A stretch of 64,000 nucleotides of DNA from Xanthomonas sacchari (GTDB lineage: Bacteria > Pseudomonadota > Gammaproteobacteria > Xanthomonadales > Xanthomonadaceae). Of this stretch, positions 9,196 to 17,387 are shown one piece after another (position 1 is the first letter of the stretch; each line of letters starts with the position of its first letter). The stretch spans positions 1,240,001 through 1,304,000 of the forward strand of contig NZ_CP132343.1 of NCBI RefSeq assembly GCF_040529065.1, given 5' to 3'. The position numbers and the translations under genes are program-made. The notes below the pieces were generated by a model that was not told the origin of the DNA, ran no database searches, and was given only the letters and a program-made list of their open reading frames with translations.

Positions 9196-9897
9196 ATGCG
9201 CCTGCTCCTGGTAGAAGACAACGCCGATCTCGCCGATGCGATCGTGCGGCGCATGCGCCGCAGTGGGCATGCGGTGGATTGGCAGCGCGATGGCTTGAGT
9301 GCGGCCGGGGTGCTGCGCTACCAGCGCTTCGATCTGGTGGTGCTGGATATCGGCCTGCCGGGGCTGGACGGGCTGCGCGTGCTGGCCGGGCTGCGCGAGC
9401 GCGGCGATACCACGCCGGTGCTGATGCTGACCGCGCGCGACGGCATCGAGGACCGGGTGCAGGCGCTGGACGTGGGTGCAGATGATTACCTGGGCAAGCC
9501 GTTCGATTTCCGCGAGTTCGAGGCGCGCTGCCGGGTGCTGCTGCGGCGCAACCGCGGCCAGGCCAGCGAGGTGGTGCAACTCGGCGGTTTCGCCTTCGAC
9601 AACGCCGCGCACAGCGTCAGCCTGGACGGCACGCCGATCGAGCTGCCCAACCGCGAGTACCGCCTGCTGGAGATCCTGATCGGCCGGCTCGGCCAGGTCG
9701 TGGGCAAGGACGAGATCGGCAACGGCCTGTTCGGCTTCGACGACGAGGCCGGGCCGAACGCGATCGAGTTGTACGTCGGGCGCCTGCGCAAGAAGCTGGC
9801 CGCCGCGCCGTTGCGCATCGTCACCGTGCGCGGCGTCGGCTACAAGCTGGAGGCGGCGGCGACGCCGGATCCGGCGGCAGCGGACGCCGATGGCTGA
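9196..9897 (+). CDS. OmpR-family response regulator, TctD-like
   Basis: A 233-residue DNA-binding response regulator. The receiver domain shows LLVEDN at the start, the phosphorylatable Asp51 in VLDIGLPGLDG and the lysine in LGKPFD. The winged-helix output domain ends with YVGRLRKKL and VRGVGYKLE. The ATG at 9196 lies at the end of a repeat arm with little ribosome-site sequence. It overlaps the kinase gene by eight bases. Its place opposite the porin/CitMHS genes makes them its likely targets, in the manner of TctD controlling tricarboxylate uptake in other bacteria. Confidence 0.9.
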   Translation: MRLLLVEDNADLADAIVRRMRRSGHAVDWQRDGLSAAGVLRYQRFDLVVLDIGLPGLDGLRVLAGLRERGDTTPVLMLTARDGIEDRVQALDVGADDYLGKPFDFREFEARCRVLLRRNRGQASEVVQLGGFAFDNAAHSVSLDGTPIELPNREYRLLEILIGRLGQVVGKDEIGNGLFGFDDEAGPNAIELYVGRLRKKLAAAPLRIVTVRGVGYKLEAAATPDPAAADADG

Positions 9898-11278
9898 GGC
9901 CGCGTTGCCGGCGCCGTCGATTCGGCGCACGCTGCTGCGCTACCTGGGCGCGCTGTCGCTGCTCGGCGCGGTAGCGCTGTTCTTCGTGGCGCGCGATTAC
10001 GGCCAGCGCGCCGCCAACCGCTCCTACGACCACCTGCTGGTGTCCTCGGCGCTGTCCATCGTCGATTCGGTGGCGCTGGCCGGCGGCCAGTGGCAGGTGG
10101 ACCTGCCGTACGCGGCGCTGGACCTGCTGGCGATGGCGCCGGAGGACCGGGTGTTCTACCGCGTGTTCGATGCGCGCGGGCGCACCATCACCGGCTACGA
10201 CGACCTGCCGGCGGCGCCGTCGCTGCCGCGCGCCAGTGCGCCGCCGCGCTTGTTCGATGCGGTCTACAGCGGCGAGCCGGTGCGCTTTGCGGTGGTGTCG
10301 CGGCGGGTGTCCTCGGCGGCGGCGCAGGACCAGGTGTGGGTACAGGTGGGGCAGACCCGGCGCGCCCGCGAGGCGCTGGCGCAGGACGTGGTGCTGCACG
10401 CGCTGGTGGCGATCGCATTGCTGTCGCTGCTGGCGTTGGCGCTGGTCTGGCTGGGTGTGTCGCGCGCGCTGCGGCCGCTGCGCACGCTGGAGCGCGAGCT
10501 GTCGCGGCGCGAGCCGTCCGAGCTCAAGCCGGTGGCCGCGACCGCGCCGCAGGAGATGCAGCAGATGGTGGCGGCGCTGAACCGCTTCATGGCGCGCCTG
10601 GCCGGCAGCAACGAAACCTTGCGCGCCTTCATGGCCGAGGCCGCGCACCAGATGCGCACGCCGCTGGCGGCGCTGCGCGCGCAGGCGCAACTGGCGCTGG
10701 ACGAGGACGACCCGCGCGAGATGCGCCGCAGCCTGGAGGCGATCGAGCGCAACGCCACCCACATGAGCCGCCTGCTCAACCAGTTGCTCAGCGACGCCAG
10801 CGTGATCCACCGCTCCAACCTGCAGCGCTACGCCAGCGTCGACCTGGCCGAGGTGCTGCACCAGGCGCTGCACGAGGCCGTGCCGCAGGCCGCGCCGCGG
10901 CCGCGCGTGCAACTGGCCGTCGCCAGCGAGCCGGCATTGGTGCGCGGCGATGCGCTGCTGTTGCGCGAGGCGATCAAGAACCTGATCGATAACGCCTGCA
11001 AGTACGGCGGCGACGGCGCGCTGCAGGTGGCGCTGACCTGCAGCGCGCGCGACTGCGTAGTGACCGTGGCCGACCACGGCCCGGGCATCGCCGCGGCCGA
11101 GGCCGAGCGCGTGTTCGAGCGCTTCGTGCGCGGCGAGGGCGCGGCCGCCGGCGGTGCAGGGCTCGGCCTGGCGATCGTCAAGCGCGTGGTCGAAGCGCAT
11201 GGCGGGCGCATCGACCTGTCCAACCGCGTGGGCGGCGGCCTGATCGCCAGCCTGCATCTGCCGAGGTTGCATCCATGA
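9890..11278 (+). CDS. Membrane sensor histidine kinase, TctE-like
   Basis: A 462-residue sensor kinase: first membrane helix at about residues 13-33, a periplasmic domain to about 165, second helix to about 190, HAMP-like linker, then HisKA with His253 in AEAAHQMRTPLAAL, the N box NLIDNACKYG and ATP-lid glycines DHGPGI and GAGLGLAIV. The N-terminal half resembles the 2CSK_N region of TctE and QseC kinases. The gene overlaps the regulator upstream by eight bases and the binding-protein gene downstream by four (ATGA), so all three proteins are translationally coupled. Its signal is probably a carboxylate, by context. Confidence 0.9.
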   Translation: MAEAALPAPSIRRTLLRYLGALSLLGAVALFFVARDYGQRAANRSYDHLLVSSALSIVDSVALAGGQWQVDLPYAALDLLAMAPEDRVFYRVFDARGRTITGYDDLPAAPSLPRASAPPRLFDAVYSGEPVRFAVVSRRVSSAAAQDQVWVQVGQTRRAREALAQDVVLHALVAIALLSLLALALVWLGVSRALRPLRTLERELSRREPSELKPVAATAPQEMQQMVAALNRFMARLAGSNETLRAFMAEAAHQMRTPLAALRAQAQLALDEDDPREMRRSLEAIERNATHMSRLLNQLLSDASVIHRSNLQRYASVDLAEVLHQALHEAVPQAAPRPRVQLAVASEPALVRGDALLLREAIKNLIDNACKYGGDGALQVALTCSARDCVVTVADHGPGIAAAEAERVFERFVRGEGAAAGGAGLGLAIVKRVVEAHGGRIDLSNRVGGGLIASLHLPRLHP

Positions 11279-12357
11279 GCCTGTCCGTGCTGCTGCGCCG
11301 TCTGCCGCTGCTGCTGACCATGCTGCTCGCCAATACCGCGCTGGCCGCGCCCGGCGAGGTGCGCCGCTTCCCGGCGCAGGGCGCGGCCACCGCGCACCTG
11401 TGCATTCAGGGCTCGACCGACATCGAGGTGTTCGCCGCATTGATCGGCGACTACCAACGCCTGCATCCGCACACCGAGGTGGTGTACCAGGACGTGATCG
11501 CCGGCGATATCTACAGGCGCTACCTGCATCCGGGCCCGGGTCCGCGCTGCGCCGATCTGCTGATCAGCGCCAGCATGGACCTGCAGACCAAGCTGGTGAA
11601 CGACGGCCACGCGCTGGCGCACCGCTCGCCGCAGACCGAGGCGCTGCCGGCCTGGGCGCAATGGCGGCACGAAGTGTTCGGCATCAGCTACGAGCCGGTG
11701 GCGATCGTCTACAACACCGCGCGGCTGCCGGCCGCGCAGGTGCCGCGGACCCGCCGCCGGCTGCTGGAACTGCTGCGCGCGCCCGCATCGCCGCTGCGCG
11801 GGCGCATCGGCACCTACGACGTCGAACGCAGCGGCGTGGGCTATCTGTTCGCGACCCAGGACAGCCAGCTCGGCAGCATGGCCGGGGCGCTGCTGGCGGC
11901 GATGGGCGACAACCACGTGGTGCTGGAAGAGCGCACCGGCGTGCTGCTGGACAAGGTCGCGCGCGGCGAACTGCTGCTGGCCTACAACGTGCTGGGTTCG
12001 TACGCGCAGGCGCGCATCGACGCCGGCGCGCCGCTGGCGATCGTGCAGCCGGAGGACTACACCCTGGTCGCGCTGCGCACCGCGGTGATCCCGCGCGACA
12101 GTCCGCATGCGGCCGAAGCGCGGCGTTTCCTCGATTACCTGCTGTCGCCGCGCGGACAGCAGGTGCTGTCGCGCGAGGCGCGGCTGCAGCCGATCCTGCC
12201 GCAGCCGGGCACGGCCGCGCAGGGTGGGCCGGCGGCCGCCGCGGCGTTCCGTCCGATCGCGCTGGGCCCGGGCCTGCTGGTGTACCTGGATGCGCTGAAG
12301 CGGCGGCAGTTCCTGGACGCCTGGCGCAGCAGCATGCAGCAGGCGCCGCCGCGCTGA
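11275..12357 (+). CDS. Orphan periplasmic ABC-type solute-binding protein coupled to a two-component system
   Basis: A 360-residue secreted binding protein with a signal peptide ending near ANTALAAPG. The fold type is that of Fe(III)/spermidine-class solute-binding proteins: GSTDIEVFAALIGDYQRLHP near the start, DLLISASMDLQTKLV, then FGISYEPVAIVYNTARLP. Its start overlaps the kinase stop by four bases. No ABC permease or ATPase gene is nearby, so it may present a ligand to the adjacent kinase rather than feed an ABC transporter, as accessory binding proteins do in three-component sensing. That role is inference; the ligand is unknown. Confidence 0.8.
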   Translation: MSLSVLLRRLPLLLTMLLANTALAAPGEVRRFPAQGAATAHLCIQGSTDIEVFAALIGDYQRLHPHTEVVYQDVIAGDIYRRYLHPGPGPRCADLLISASMDLQTKLVNDGHALAHRSPQTEALPAWAQWRHEVFGISYEPVAIVYNTARLPAAQVPRTRRRLLELLRAPASPLRGRIGTYDVERSGVGYLFATQDSQLGSMAGALLAAMGDNHVVLEERTGVLLDKVARGELLLAYNVLGSYAQARIDAGAPLAIVQPEDYTLVALRTAVIPRDSPHAAEARRFLDYLLSPRGQQVLSREARLQPILPQPGTAAQGGPAAAAAFRPIALGPGLLVYLDALKRRQFLDAWRSSMQQAPPR

Positions 12358-12368
12358 GCCGCGGCGCC
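12342..12368. terminator. Hairpin between convergent genes
   Basis: GGCGCCGC (12342-12349) pairs with GCGGCGCC (12361-12368). The hairpin straddles the binding-protein stop codon, five bases from the end of the convergent cyclase gene. It has no T tract, so terminator activity is uncertain but could serve both directions. Confidence 0.4.
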
Positions 12369-12373
12369 GGTGC

Positions 12374-15300
12374 TCAGCGCGCGAAGCGCGGCTGGCGCCC
12401 GGGCGAGCACAGCACGCGCACGCTGTCGCCCAGCTCTTCCGGCGCGCCGCCGGCCAGCAGTGCGTGCAGGCGCGGCCGGTCCGGGGCCGCGCCCGGCGCC
12501 AGCCCCACCCAGGCGTCCTTGCCGGCGCCTTTGGCGGCGTAGAGGCAGCGGTCGGCCAGGCCCACGCTCTGTTCCCAGTCGCCCAGCGCCGGCCACGCGG
12601 CGACGAACGGCCACGGTGCGAAACCGATCGAACAGGTCAGGGTCAGTTCGCGCTCGGCCAGGGCGAAGCCCTGCGTCGCCACCGCCGCGCGCAGGCGTTC
12701 GGCCAGGGCGCTGGCAGCGTCCTCGCGCGGCAGGCGCGTGACCAGCAGGAATTCCTCGCCGCCCCAGCGCACCAGCAGGTCGCGCTCGCCGCACAGCCCG
12801 CGCAGGCGGTCGGCGCAGTGCACCAGCGCCGCGTCGCCGGCCTGGTGGCCGTAGTCGTCGTTGATGCGCTTGAAGTTGTCCACGTCGATCATGAAGAAGT
12901 ACAGCGCATCGGCGCTGCTGCCGTCGTCCAGCGCCGCCAGCAGGACCGGGCATTCGCGCGCCAGCCAATCCTGCAGCTCGCGGCGGTTGGCGACCTGGGT
13001 CAGCGGATCCAGGCGCGTGGCCGCCTGCAGGCGCGCGTTGCTCTGCAGCAGTTGCTGGTTGGCGCGTTCGAGCTGGCGGGTGCGCTCGGCCACGGTGAGG
13101 TTCAACAGTTCCACCATGTCGCGCTCGCGGTTGACCGTGCGTCGCACGCGATGCAAGACCAGCCCGAGCAGCGCCAGCCCCAGCAGCACGTAGCCGGCGT
13201 AGGCCAGTGGATGCCGCCACGGCGGCGGCAGTACCTCGATCTGCAGTCGCCGCGCGGCGCCGAACTGGCCGTCGCGCCCGGCCGCTTCCACCACCAGCGT
13301 ATAGCGGTCCGGCGGCAGGTGGCTGACCGAGAAGTCGCTGTGCGCGGTCTGCGGGTACACCCAGCCCTTCTGCAGTCCGTCGACGCGGTAGCGCAGGCGC
13401 GCGGTGCCGGGCGCGGCGAAGTCGATCGCGGTCATGCCGATGGTGAACACGTTGTCGCGGTGGTCCAGGGCGATGCGCTGCGCGTAGACCACGTCGCTCT
13501 CGGTCTGGTTCTCGCCGCCCTCGCGGTCCTCGCCGGCATTGAGGATGCGCAGGTCGGTGAGCACCGCGCGCGCCTGCGGGCTGCGCAGCGGCAGGCGTGT
13601 GGGATCGACCACGTCCACGCCCTGGGTGCCGCCGAAGTACAGCAGCCCGTGCGCGTCGCGGTAGCCGCGGCCGCTGTTGTACTCCTGGTTCTGCAGGCCG
13701 TCGCGGCGGCCCAGGCTCTGCACGATGCGGGTGCGCGGGTCGAGCACGCTCAGGCCGTTGTTGGTGCTCAGCCACAGCCGCCCCTGCGGATCCGGCAGGA
13801 TGGTGTAGATGACGTTGCTGCTGAGCCCCTCGCGGTCGCTGTAGCGCAGCGCCACGTCGCGCTTGAGGTCGATGCGGTACAGCCCGCCGGAGAAGGTGCC
13901 CACCCACAGCACGCCGTCGTGTTCGTACAGCGACCACACCGAGGGGTACAGGGTGCTGCCGCGCGGGCGGTAGGGCTCGGCGGGACGGCCGCTGCGCATG
14001 CGCCACACGCCGCAGTCGTTGCAGCCGATCCACAGCGTGTCCTCGCTGTCGCGGTAGATCCGGGTCAGGGTGTGTCCGTTCAGCGGCGCCCAGCGCGGAT
14101 CGTTGCGCACCTGGCCGCCGACCACGCGGCTCAGGCCGCGGCGGGTGGCCACCCACAGCGTGTCGCCTTCCAGCAGCAGATCGTTGATGTGCTCGTCGGC
14201 CAGGCCGCCCAGGCGTCGCAGCGCGCCGCTGCGGTCCAGGCGCCACAGGCCCTGGCGGGTGCCCAGCCACCAGCCGTCGCGGTCGGCGGCGATGCTGCGG
14301 ATCGCCTGGCTGGCCAGCCCCGGCACCACATGCCAGGCGGCGCGGCTGTTGTCGCGGGTCAGCAGGCCCTGGTCGGTGCCGATCAGCATGCGCTCGCCGT
14401 CGCGCCAGATACTGCGCACGCTGCTGCTGGGCCAGTCGTGGGTGTCGCTGACGCGCTCCTCGTCGTTGCGAATCACCGCCGACAACGGCCGTACCCGGTA
14501 CAGCCCGGCGGTGTAGGTGCCGATCCACCAGGTGCCGTCGGGCGCCTGGTAGAAGCGGATGATGGCGCTGTTCGGCGGCAGGTCGAAGCTGAGCCGCTGC
14601 GGCACATGGCGCACGCTGTCCAGTTGCGTCACCGTGGCGTTGGTGGTGCCGACCAGCACGCGGCCGTCGTGCAGCCGGATCAGCGCGCTGAGGTCGCTGC
14701 CGTGGGTGAACAACTGCGCCGGCGTCCAGTGCGCCAGCACCGCACCGCGCGGATCGAGTTGGAACAGCCCGCCGCGCGCCGAGGCCAGCCACAGGCCTTC
14801 CGGCCCGGACTGCAGTCCCACGCATTCGTCGATCCCGCGCGGCGCCGGCAGCTCCTCGCGTGCGTCGCGGCTCAGCCGCCACAGCCGGCATTGCCGGTCC
14901 AGCGCCACCGGCTGCGTGCCGTCCGGCATCCAGGCCAGTCCCACCACCGGCGCATCGCCGCCCAGCGGCCGTGCCCGCTGCAGGTCGGCCTCGACCCGGT
15001 TCAGGCCGCGTTCGGTGCCCAGCCACGCGCCGCCCTGCGGATCGATGAGGATCTGGGTGATGCGGTTGTGCGACAGGCCCTGCTTCGTGTCGAGGCGGTG
15101 GTGCTGCCAGGTCGCCAGTTCGATCACTTCCAGGCCGGCGTCGTTGGTGCCCAGCCACAGGCGGGTGCCGCGCGGCTCGAAGCCGATGCTGTCGATGCTG
15201 CTGCTGAGCAGGCTCTGCCGGCTGTCGCTGCCCAGTTCGCGCCGGTAGGCGCGGAACAGATGCCCGTCGAAGCGGTTCAGGCCTTCCTGCGTGCCGACCC

Positions 15301-15508
15301 ACAGGAAGCCCTGGTCGTCGCTCTGCAAGGCGTTGATCGACAGTTGCGACAGACCCTCGTCCAGGCCGAAGTGCTCCAGGCTGCTGGGCAGGGCGTCGTC
15401 GTCGGCCGCGACGGCCGCGGAGGCAGCAGGCGCGAGCGCCAGGCACAGGGTGAGGCAGGACGCGGCCAGCGGCAGGCGACCCAGCAGGTTGGAGAGGGAG
15501 GCGATCAC
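12374..15508 (-). CDS. Two-component-propeller/Y_Y_Y/GGDEF diguanylate cyclase (first copy)
   Basis: A 1044-residue membrane signalling protein. The signal peptide (about residues 1-31) is followed by repeated WVGT-type blades (WVGTQEGLNRFDG, WLGTERGLNRV, WVGTFSGGLYRID) of the two-component regulator propeller, a Y_Y_Y domain (about 690-760), one membrane helix near 775, a coiled coil and a GGDEF domain with GGEEF at about 930. It should make cyclic di-GMP in response to a periplasmic signal. No RxxD inhibitory site sits five residues before GGEEF. The start is a GTG with no clear ribosome site. It is divergent from the NarL-type regulator. A similarly built protein is at 41665-44670. Confidence 0.88.
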   Translation of the reverse strand: MIASLSNLLGRLPLAASCLTLCLALAPAASAAVAADDDALPSSLEHFGLDEGLSQLSINALQSDDQGFLWVGTQEGLNRFDGHLFRAYRRELGSDSRQSLLSSSIDSIGFEPRGTRLWLGTNDAGLEVIELATWQHHRLDTKQGLSHNRITQILIDPQGGAWLGTERGLNRVEADLQRARPLGGDAPVVGLAWMPDGTQPVALDRQCRLWRLSRDAREELPAPRGIDECVGLQSGPEGLWLASARGGLFQLDPRGAVLAHWTPAQLFTHGSDLSALIRLHDGRVLVGTTNATVTQLDSVRHVPQRLSFDLPPNSAIIRFYQAPDGTWWIGTYTAGLYRVRPLSAVIRNDEERVSDTHDWPSSSVRSIWRDGERMLIGTDQGLLTRDNSRAAWHVVPGLASQAIRSIAADRDGWWLGTRQGLWRLDRSGALRRLGGLADEHINDLLLEGDTLWVATRRGLSRVVGGQVRNDPRWAPLNGHTLTRIYRDSEDTLWIGCNDCGVWRMRSGRPAEPYRPRGSTLYPSVWSLYEHDGVLWVGTFSGGLYRIDLKRDVALRYSDREGLSSNVIYTILPDPQGRLWLSTNNGLSVLDPRTRIVQSLGRRDGLQNQEYNSGRGYRDAHGLLYFGGTQGVDVVDPTRLPLRSPQARAVLTDLRILNAGEDREGGENQTESDVVYAQRIALDHRDNVFTIGMTAIDFAAPGTARLRYRVDGLQKGWVYPQTAHSDFSVSHLPPDRYTLVVEAAGRDGQFGAARRLQIEVLPPPWRHPLAYAGYVLLGLALLGLVLHRVRRTVNRERDMVELLNLTVAERTRQLERANQQLLQSNARLQAATRLDPLTQVANRRELQDWLARECPVLLAALDDGSSADALYFFMIDVDNFKRINDDYGHQAGDAALVHCADRLRGLCGERDLLVRWGGEEFLLVTRLPREDAASALAERLRAAVATQGFALAERELTLTCSIGFAPWPFVAAWPALGDWEQSVGLADRCLYAAKGAGKDAWVGLAPGAAPDRPRLHALLAGGAPEELGDSVRVLCSPGRQPRFAR

Positions 15509-15795
15509 GCCGTGTTATCGGCCAATGTGGTGTCGGTCTTGAATGTGCGGCAGTCGGGGCCTGCCGCTGCCACTGGCGGTCAGCATGCCGGGCGATTGTC
15601 CGGCGCGGCGCGTGCGGGGCTGTGCCGCGTGGTGCGCGCTGCCGACAAGATCCGGCAGGCCGGTCATGGCGCGCAACGCTCCGGTGGCGCGGACGCACGC
15701 TCGGCATCCCTCCGCGCCACACGTACACTGCGTGTCCTGCGCGCCGTCCGCGCCCACCCGACGCCTCGCGGCGTCATGCCAGCCGCCTCACGCCC

Positions 15796-16434
15796 ATGGA
15801 TGCCCCGACGATCCTGGTCGCCGACGACCACCCGCTGTTCCGCGCCGCCGTGCTGCACGCGCTGCGCCAGGCCTTGCCGCGCGCCCAGGTGGTGGAAGCG
15901 GCCAGCGCCGCCACCCTGGACGCTGCGCTGGCCGCGCAGGCCGATGCCGACCTGATCCTGCTGGACCTGGCCATGCCCGGCGCGCGCGGCTTCTCGGCCC
16001 TGCTGCACGTGCGCGGCGAGCGCCCGGACGTGCCGGTGGTGGTGATCTCCTCCAACGATCACCCGCGGGTGATCCGCCGCGCGCAGCAGTTCGGCGCGGC
16101 CGGCTTCATCCCCAAGTCCTCGCCGGCCGAGACCATCGGCATCGCGGTGGCGGCGGTGCTCGACGGCGGCACCTGGTTTCCACCGCTGACCGCGGCACGG
16201 TCGGAGGCCGACGCGCAACTGGCCGCGCGTCTGGCGCAACTGACCCCGCAGCAGTTCCGGGTGCTGCTGTGCCTGGCCGATGGCCTGCTCAACAAGCAGA
16301 TCGCCTATGAGCTGGGCCTGGCCGAGAACACCGTCAAGGTCCACGTGACCGCGATCCTGAAGAAGCTCGAATGCCACAGCCGCACCCAGGCCGCGGTGCT
16401 GGTGAAGGCGCTGGAGCCGGAAGGCGAGGCCTGA
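15796..16434 (+). CDS. NarL/LuxR-family response regulator
   Basis: A 212-residue response regulator. The receiver has Asp10/Asp11 in VADDHP, the phosphorylatable Asp57 in ILLDLAMPG and the lysine in FIPKSS. The LuxR-type helix-turn-helix at about 150-205 includes LAENTVKVHVTAILKKL. No kinase is adjacent on the same strand. The nearest is the hybrid kinase at 17388-20033 on the opposite strand, which I consider the likely partner because hybrid kinases with an HDLLQPL histidine box are commonly paired with NarL-type regulators. The 287-bp region shared with the divergent cyclase gene holds its promoter. Confidence 0.88.
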   Translation: MDAPTILVADDHPLFRAAVLHALRQALPRAQVVEAASAATLDAALAAQADADLILLDLAMPGARGFSALLHVRGERPDVPVVVISSNDHPRVIRRAQQFGAAGFIPKSSPAETIGIAVAAVLDGGTWFPPLTAARSEADAQLAARLAQLTPQQFRVLLCLADGLLNKQIAYELGLAENTVKVHVTAILKKLECHSRTQAAVLVKALEPEGEA

Positions 16435-16441
16435 ACCGAAT

Positions 16442-16467
16442 CGCCGCGGGGGGCGTTTTCCGCGGCG
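16442..16467 (+). terminator. Hairpin after the NarL-type regulator
   Basis: CGCCGCGG (16442-16449) and CCGCGGCG (16460-16467) form a perfect 8-bp stem seven bases after the regulator stop codon. The TTTT lies inside the loop rather than after the stem, so this is a weak intrinsic terminator at best. Confidence 0.4.
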
Positions 16468-16528
16468 CCCGGATACGCGATGCTATGCGCCGATGCCCGC
16501 GCCCCCCGCGGGCGGAGACCACCGGACC

Positions 16529-16879
16529 ATGCCCACCACGACCCTCCGCAACGAGCAGACCGCCCACTATCCGTTCCTGCAGGAGATGCTGGACGACGAC
16601 TACTTCCCCCCGTCGCTGGTCGGCAAGGGGCAGAAGATCCTGCTGCGGTTGTGCGAGGCGATCGAGGCGCAGGCACCGGCGGACCTGCCGGCGCTGTACC
16701 GGCTGACCCATGCTGCCACCGAGGAATTCAACAAGCTGGCGCTGGAGTTCGAGGCCCACGACAGCGAGATCGAGACCGCCGCAAGCGAGAACATCGGCGT
16801 GGATTTTCTGCACATCGCCAAGGCCTACGGTTTCGAAGACGCCGACGTCGAGGAGCTGATCGCGCCGCGCGAGTGGTAG
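16529..16879 (+). CDS. DUF5713-family protein
   Basis: A 116-residue soluble protein that matches the DUF5713 pattern: NEQTAHYPFLQEMLDDDYFP at the start, LTHAATEEFNKL in the middle, GVDFLHIAKAYGF and the terminal LIAPREW. The function of the family is unknown to me. It is acidic, with no signal peptide or membrane segment. The chosen start MPTTTLRN fits the family better than a 12-residue longer one. It lies 94 bases after the NarL-type regulator and may be transcribed with it or alone; the hairpin between them argues for alone. Confidence 0.75.
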   Translation: MPTTTLRNEQTAHYPFLQEMLDDDYFPPSLVGKGQKILLRLCEAIEAQAPADLPALYRLTHAATEEFNKLALEFEAHDSEIETAASENIGVDFLHIAKAYGFEDADVEELIAPREW

Positions 16880-16896
16880 AGGCCTCGCTGCGCGCC

Positions 16897-17370
16897 CGGA
16901 CCCTCACCCCAAGCCCTCTCCTGGGGGAGAGGGGCTAGCCGTTCCCTTCTCCCTTCGGGAGAAGGTGCCCCGAAGGGGCGGATGAGGGTACGGCGGCTAG
17001 AGTTTTCTCCGTCACCAGGCAGCGGTGAGGGCCATTCGCTAACGGCGCATGAGATCTTGGGCCGCGCTGCTCGCCCCGTACCCTCACCCCAACCCCTCTC
17101 CCGAGGGGAGAGGGGCTAAGCGCTTTCCTTCTCCCTTCGGGAGAAGGTGCCCCACAGGGGCGGATGAGGGTACGGCGGCTAGAGTTTTCTCCGTCACCAG
17201 GCAGCGGCGAGGGCCGTTCGCTAAAGGCGCATGAGATCTTGGGTGGCGCTGCGCGCTCCGGACCCTCACCCCAACCCCTCTCCCGGGGGGAGAGGGGCTA
17301 GCGCTTTCCTTCTCCCTCCGGGAGAAGGTGCCCCGCAGGGGCGGATGAGGGTACGGCGGCCAGAAATCCA
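16897..17370. repeat. 181-bp tandem repeat with nested palindromes, about 2.5 copies
   Basis: Unit starts lie at 16900, 17080 and 17262. Each full unit has a palindromic half (ACCCTCACCCC at one end, GGATGAGGGTACGG about 96 bp on) holding three hairpins in a row: CTCTCCC/GGGAGAG, CTTCTCCC/GGGAGAAG and GCCCC/GGGGC. A unique-looking half of about 85 bp follows (TTTTCTCCGTCACCAGGCAG to GATCTTGGG). The third unit stops after the palindromic half. The array fills the gap between the DUF5713 gene and the end of the hybrid kinase gene and has no spacer structure like CRISPR. Confidence 0.85.
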
Positions 17371-17387
17371 ACCTGCAACAACACGCC

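Noticed and set aside
12464-15955. A 1163-codon plus-strand frame opposite the first diguanylate cyclase
   Set aside because: Antisense shadow of a clear propeller/GGDEF gene; composition is biased and no motif is seen.
16897-17370. Possible CRISPR array
   Set aside because: The repeat unit is 181 bp, units are adjacent and similar throughout, there are no unique short spacers and no cas genes.
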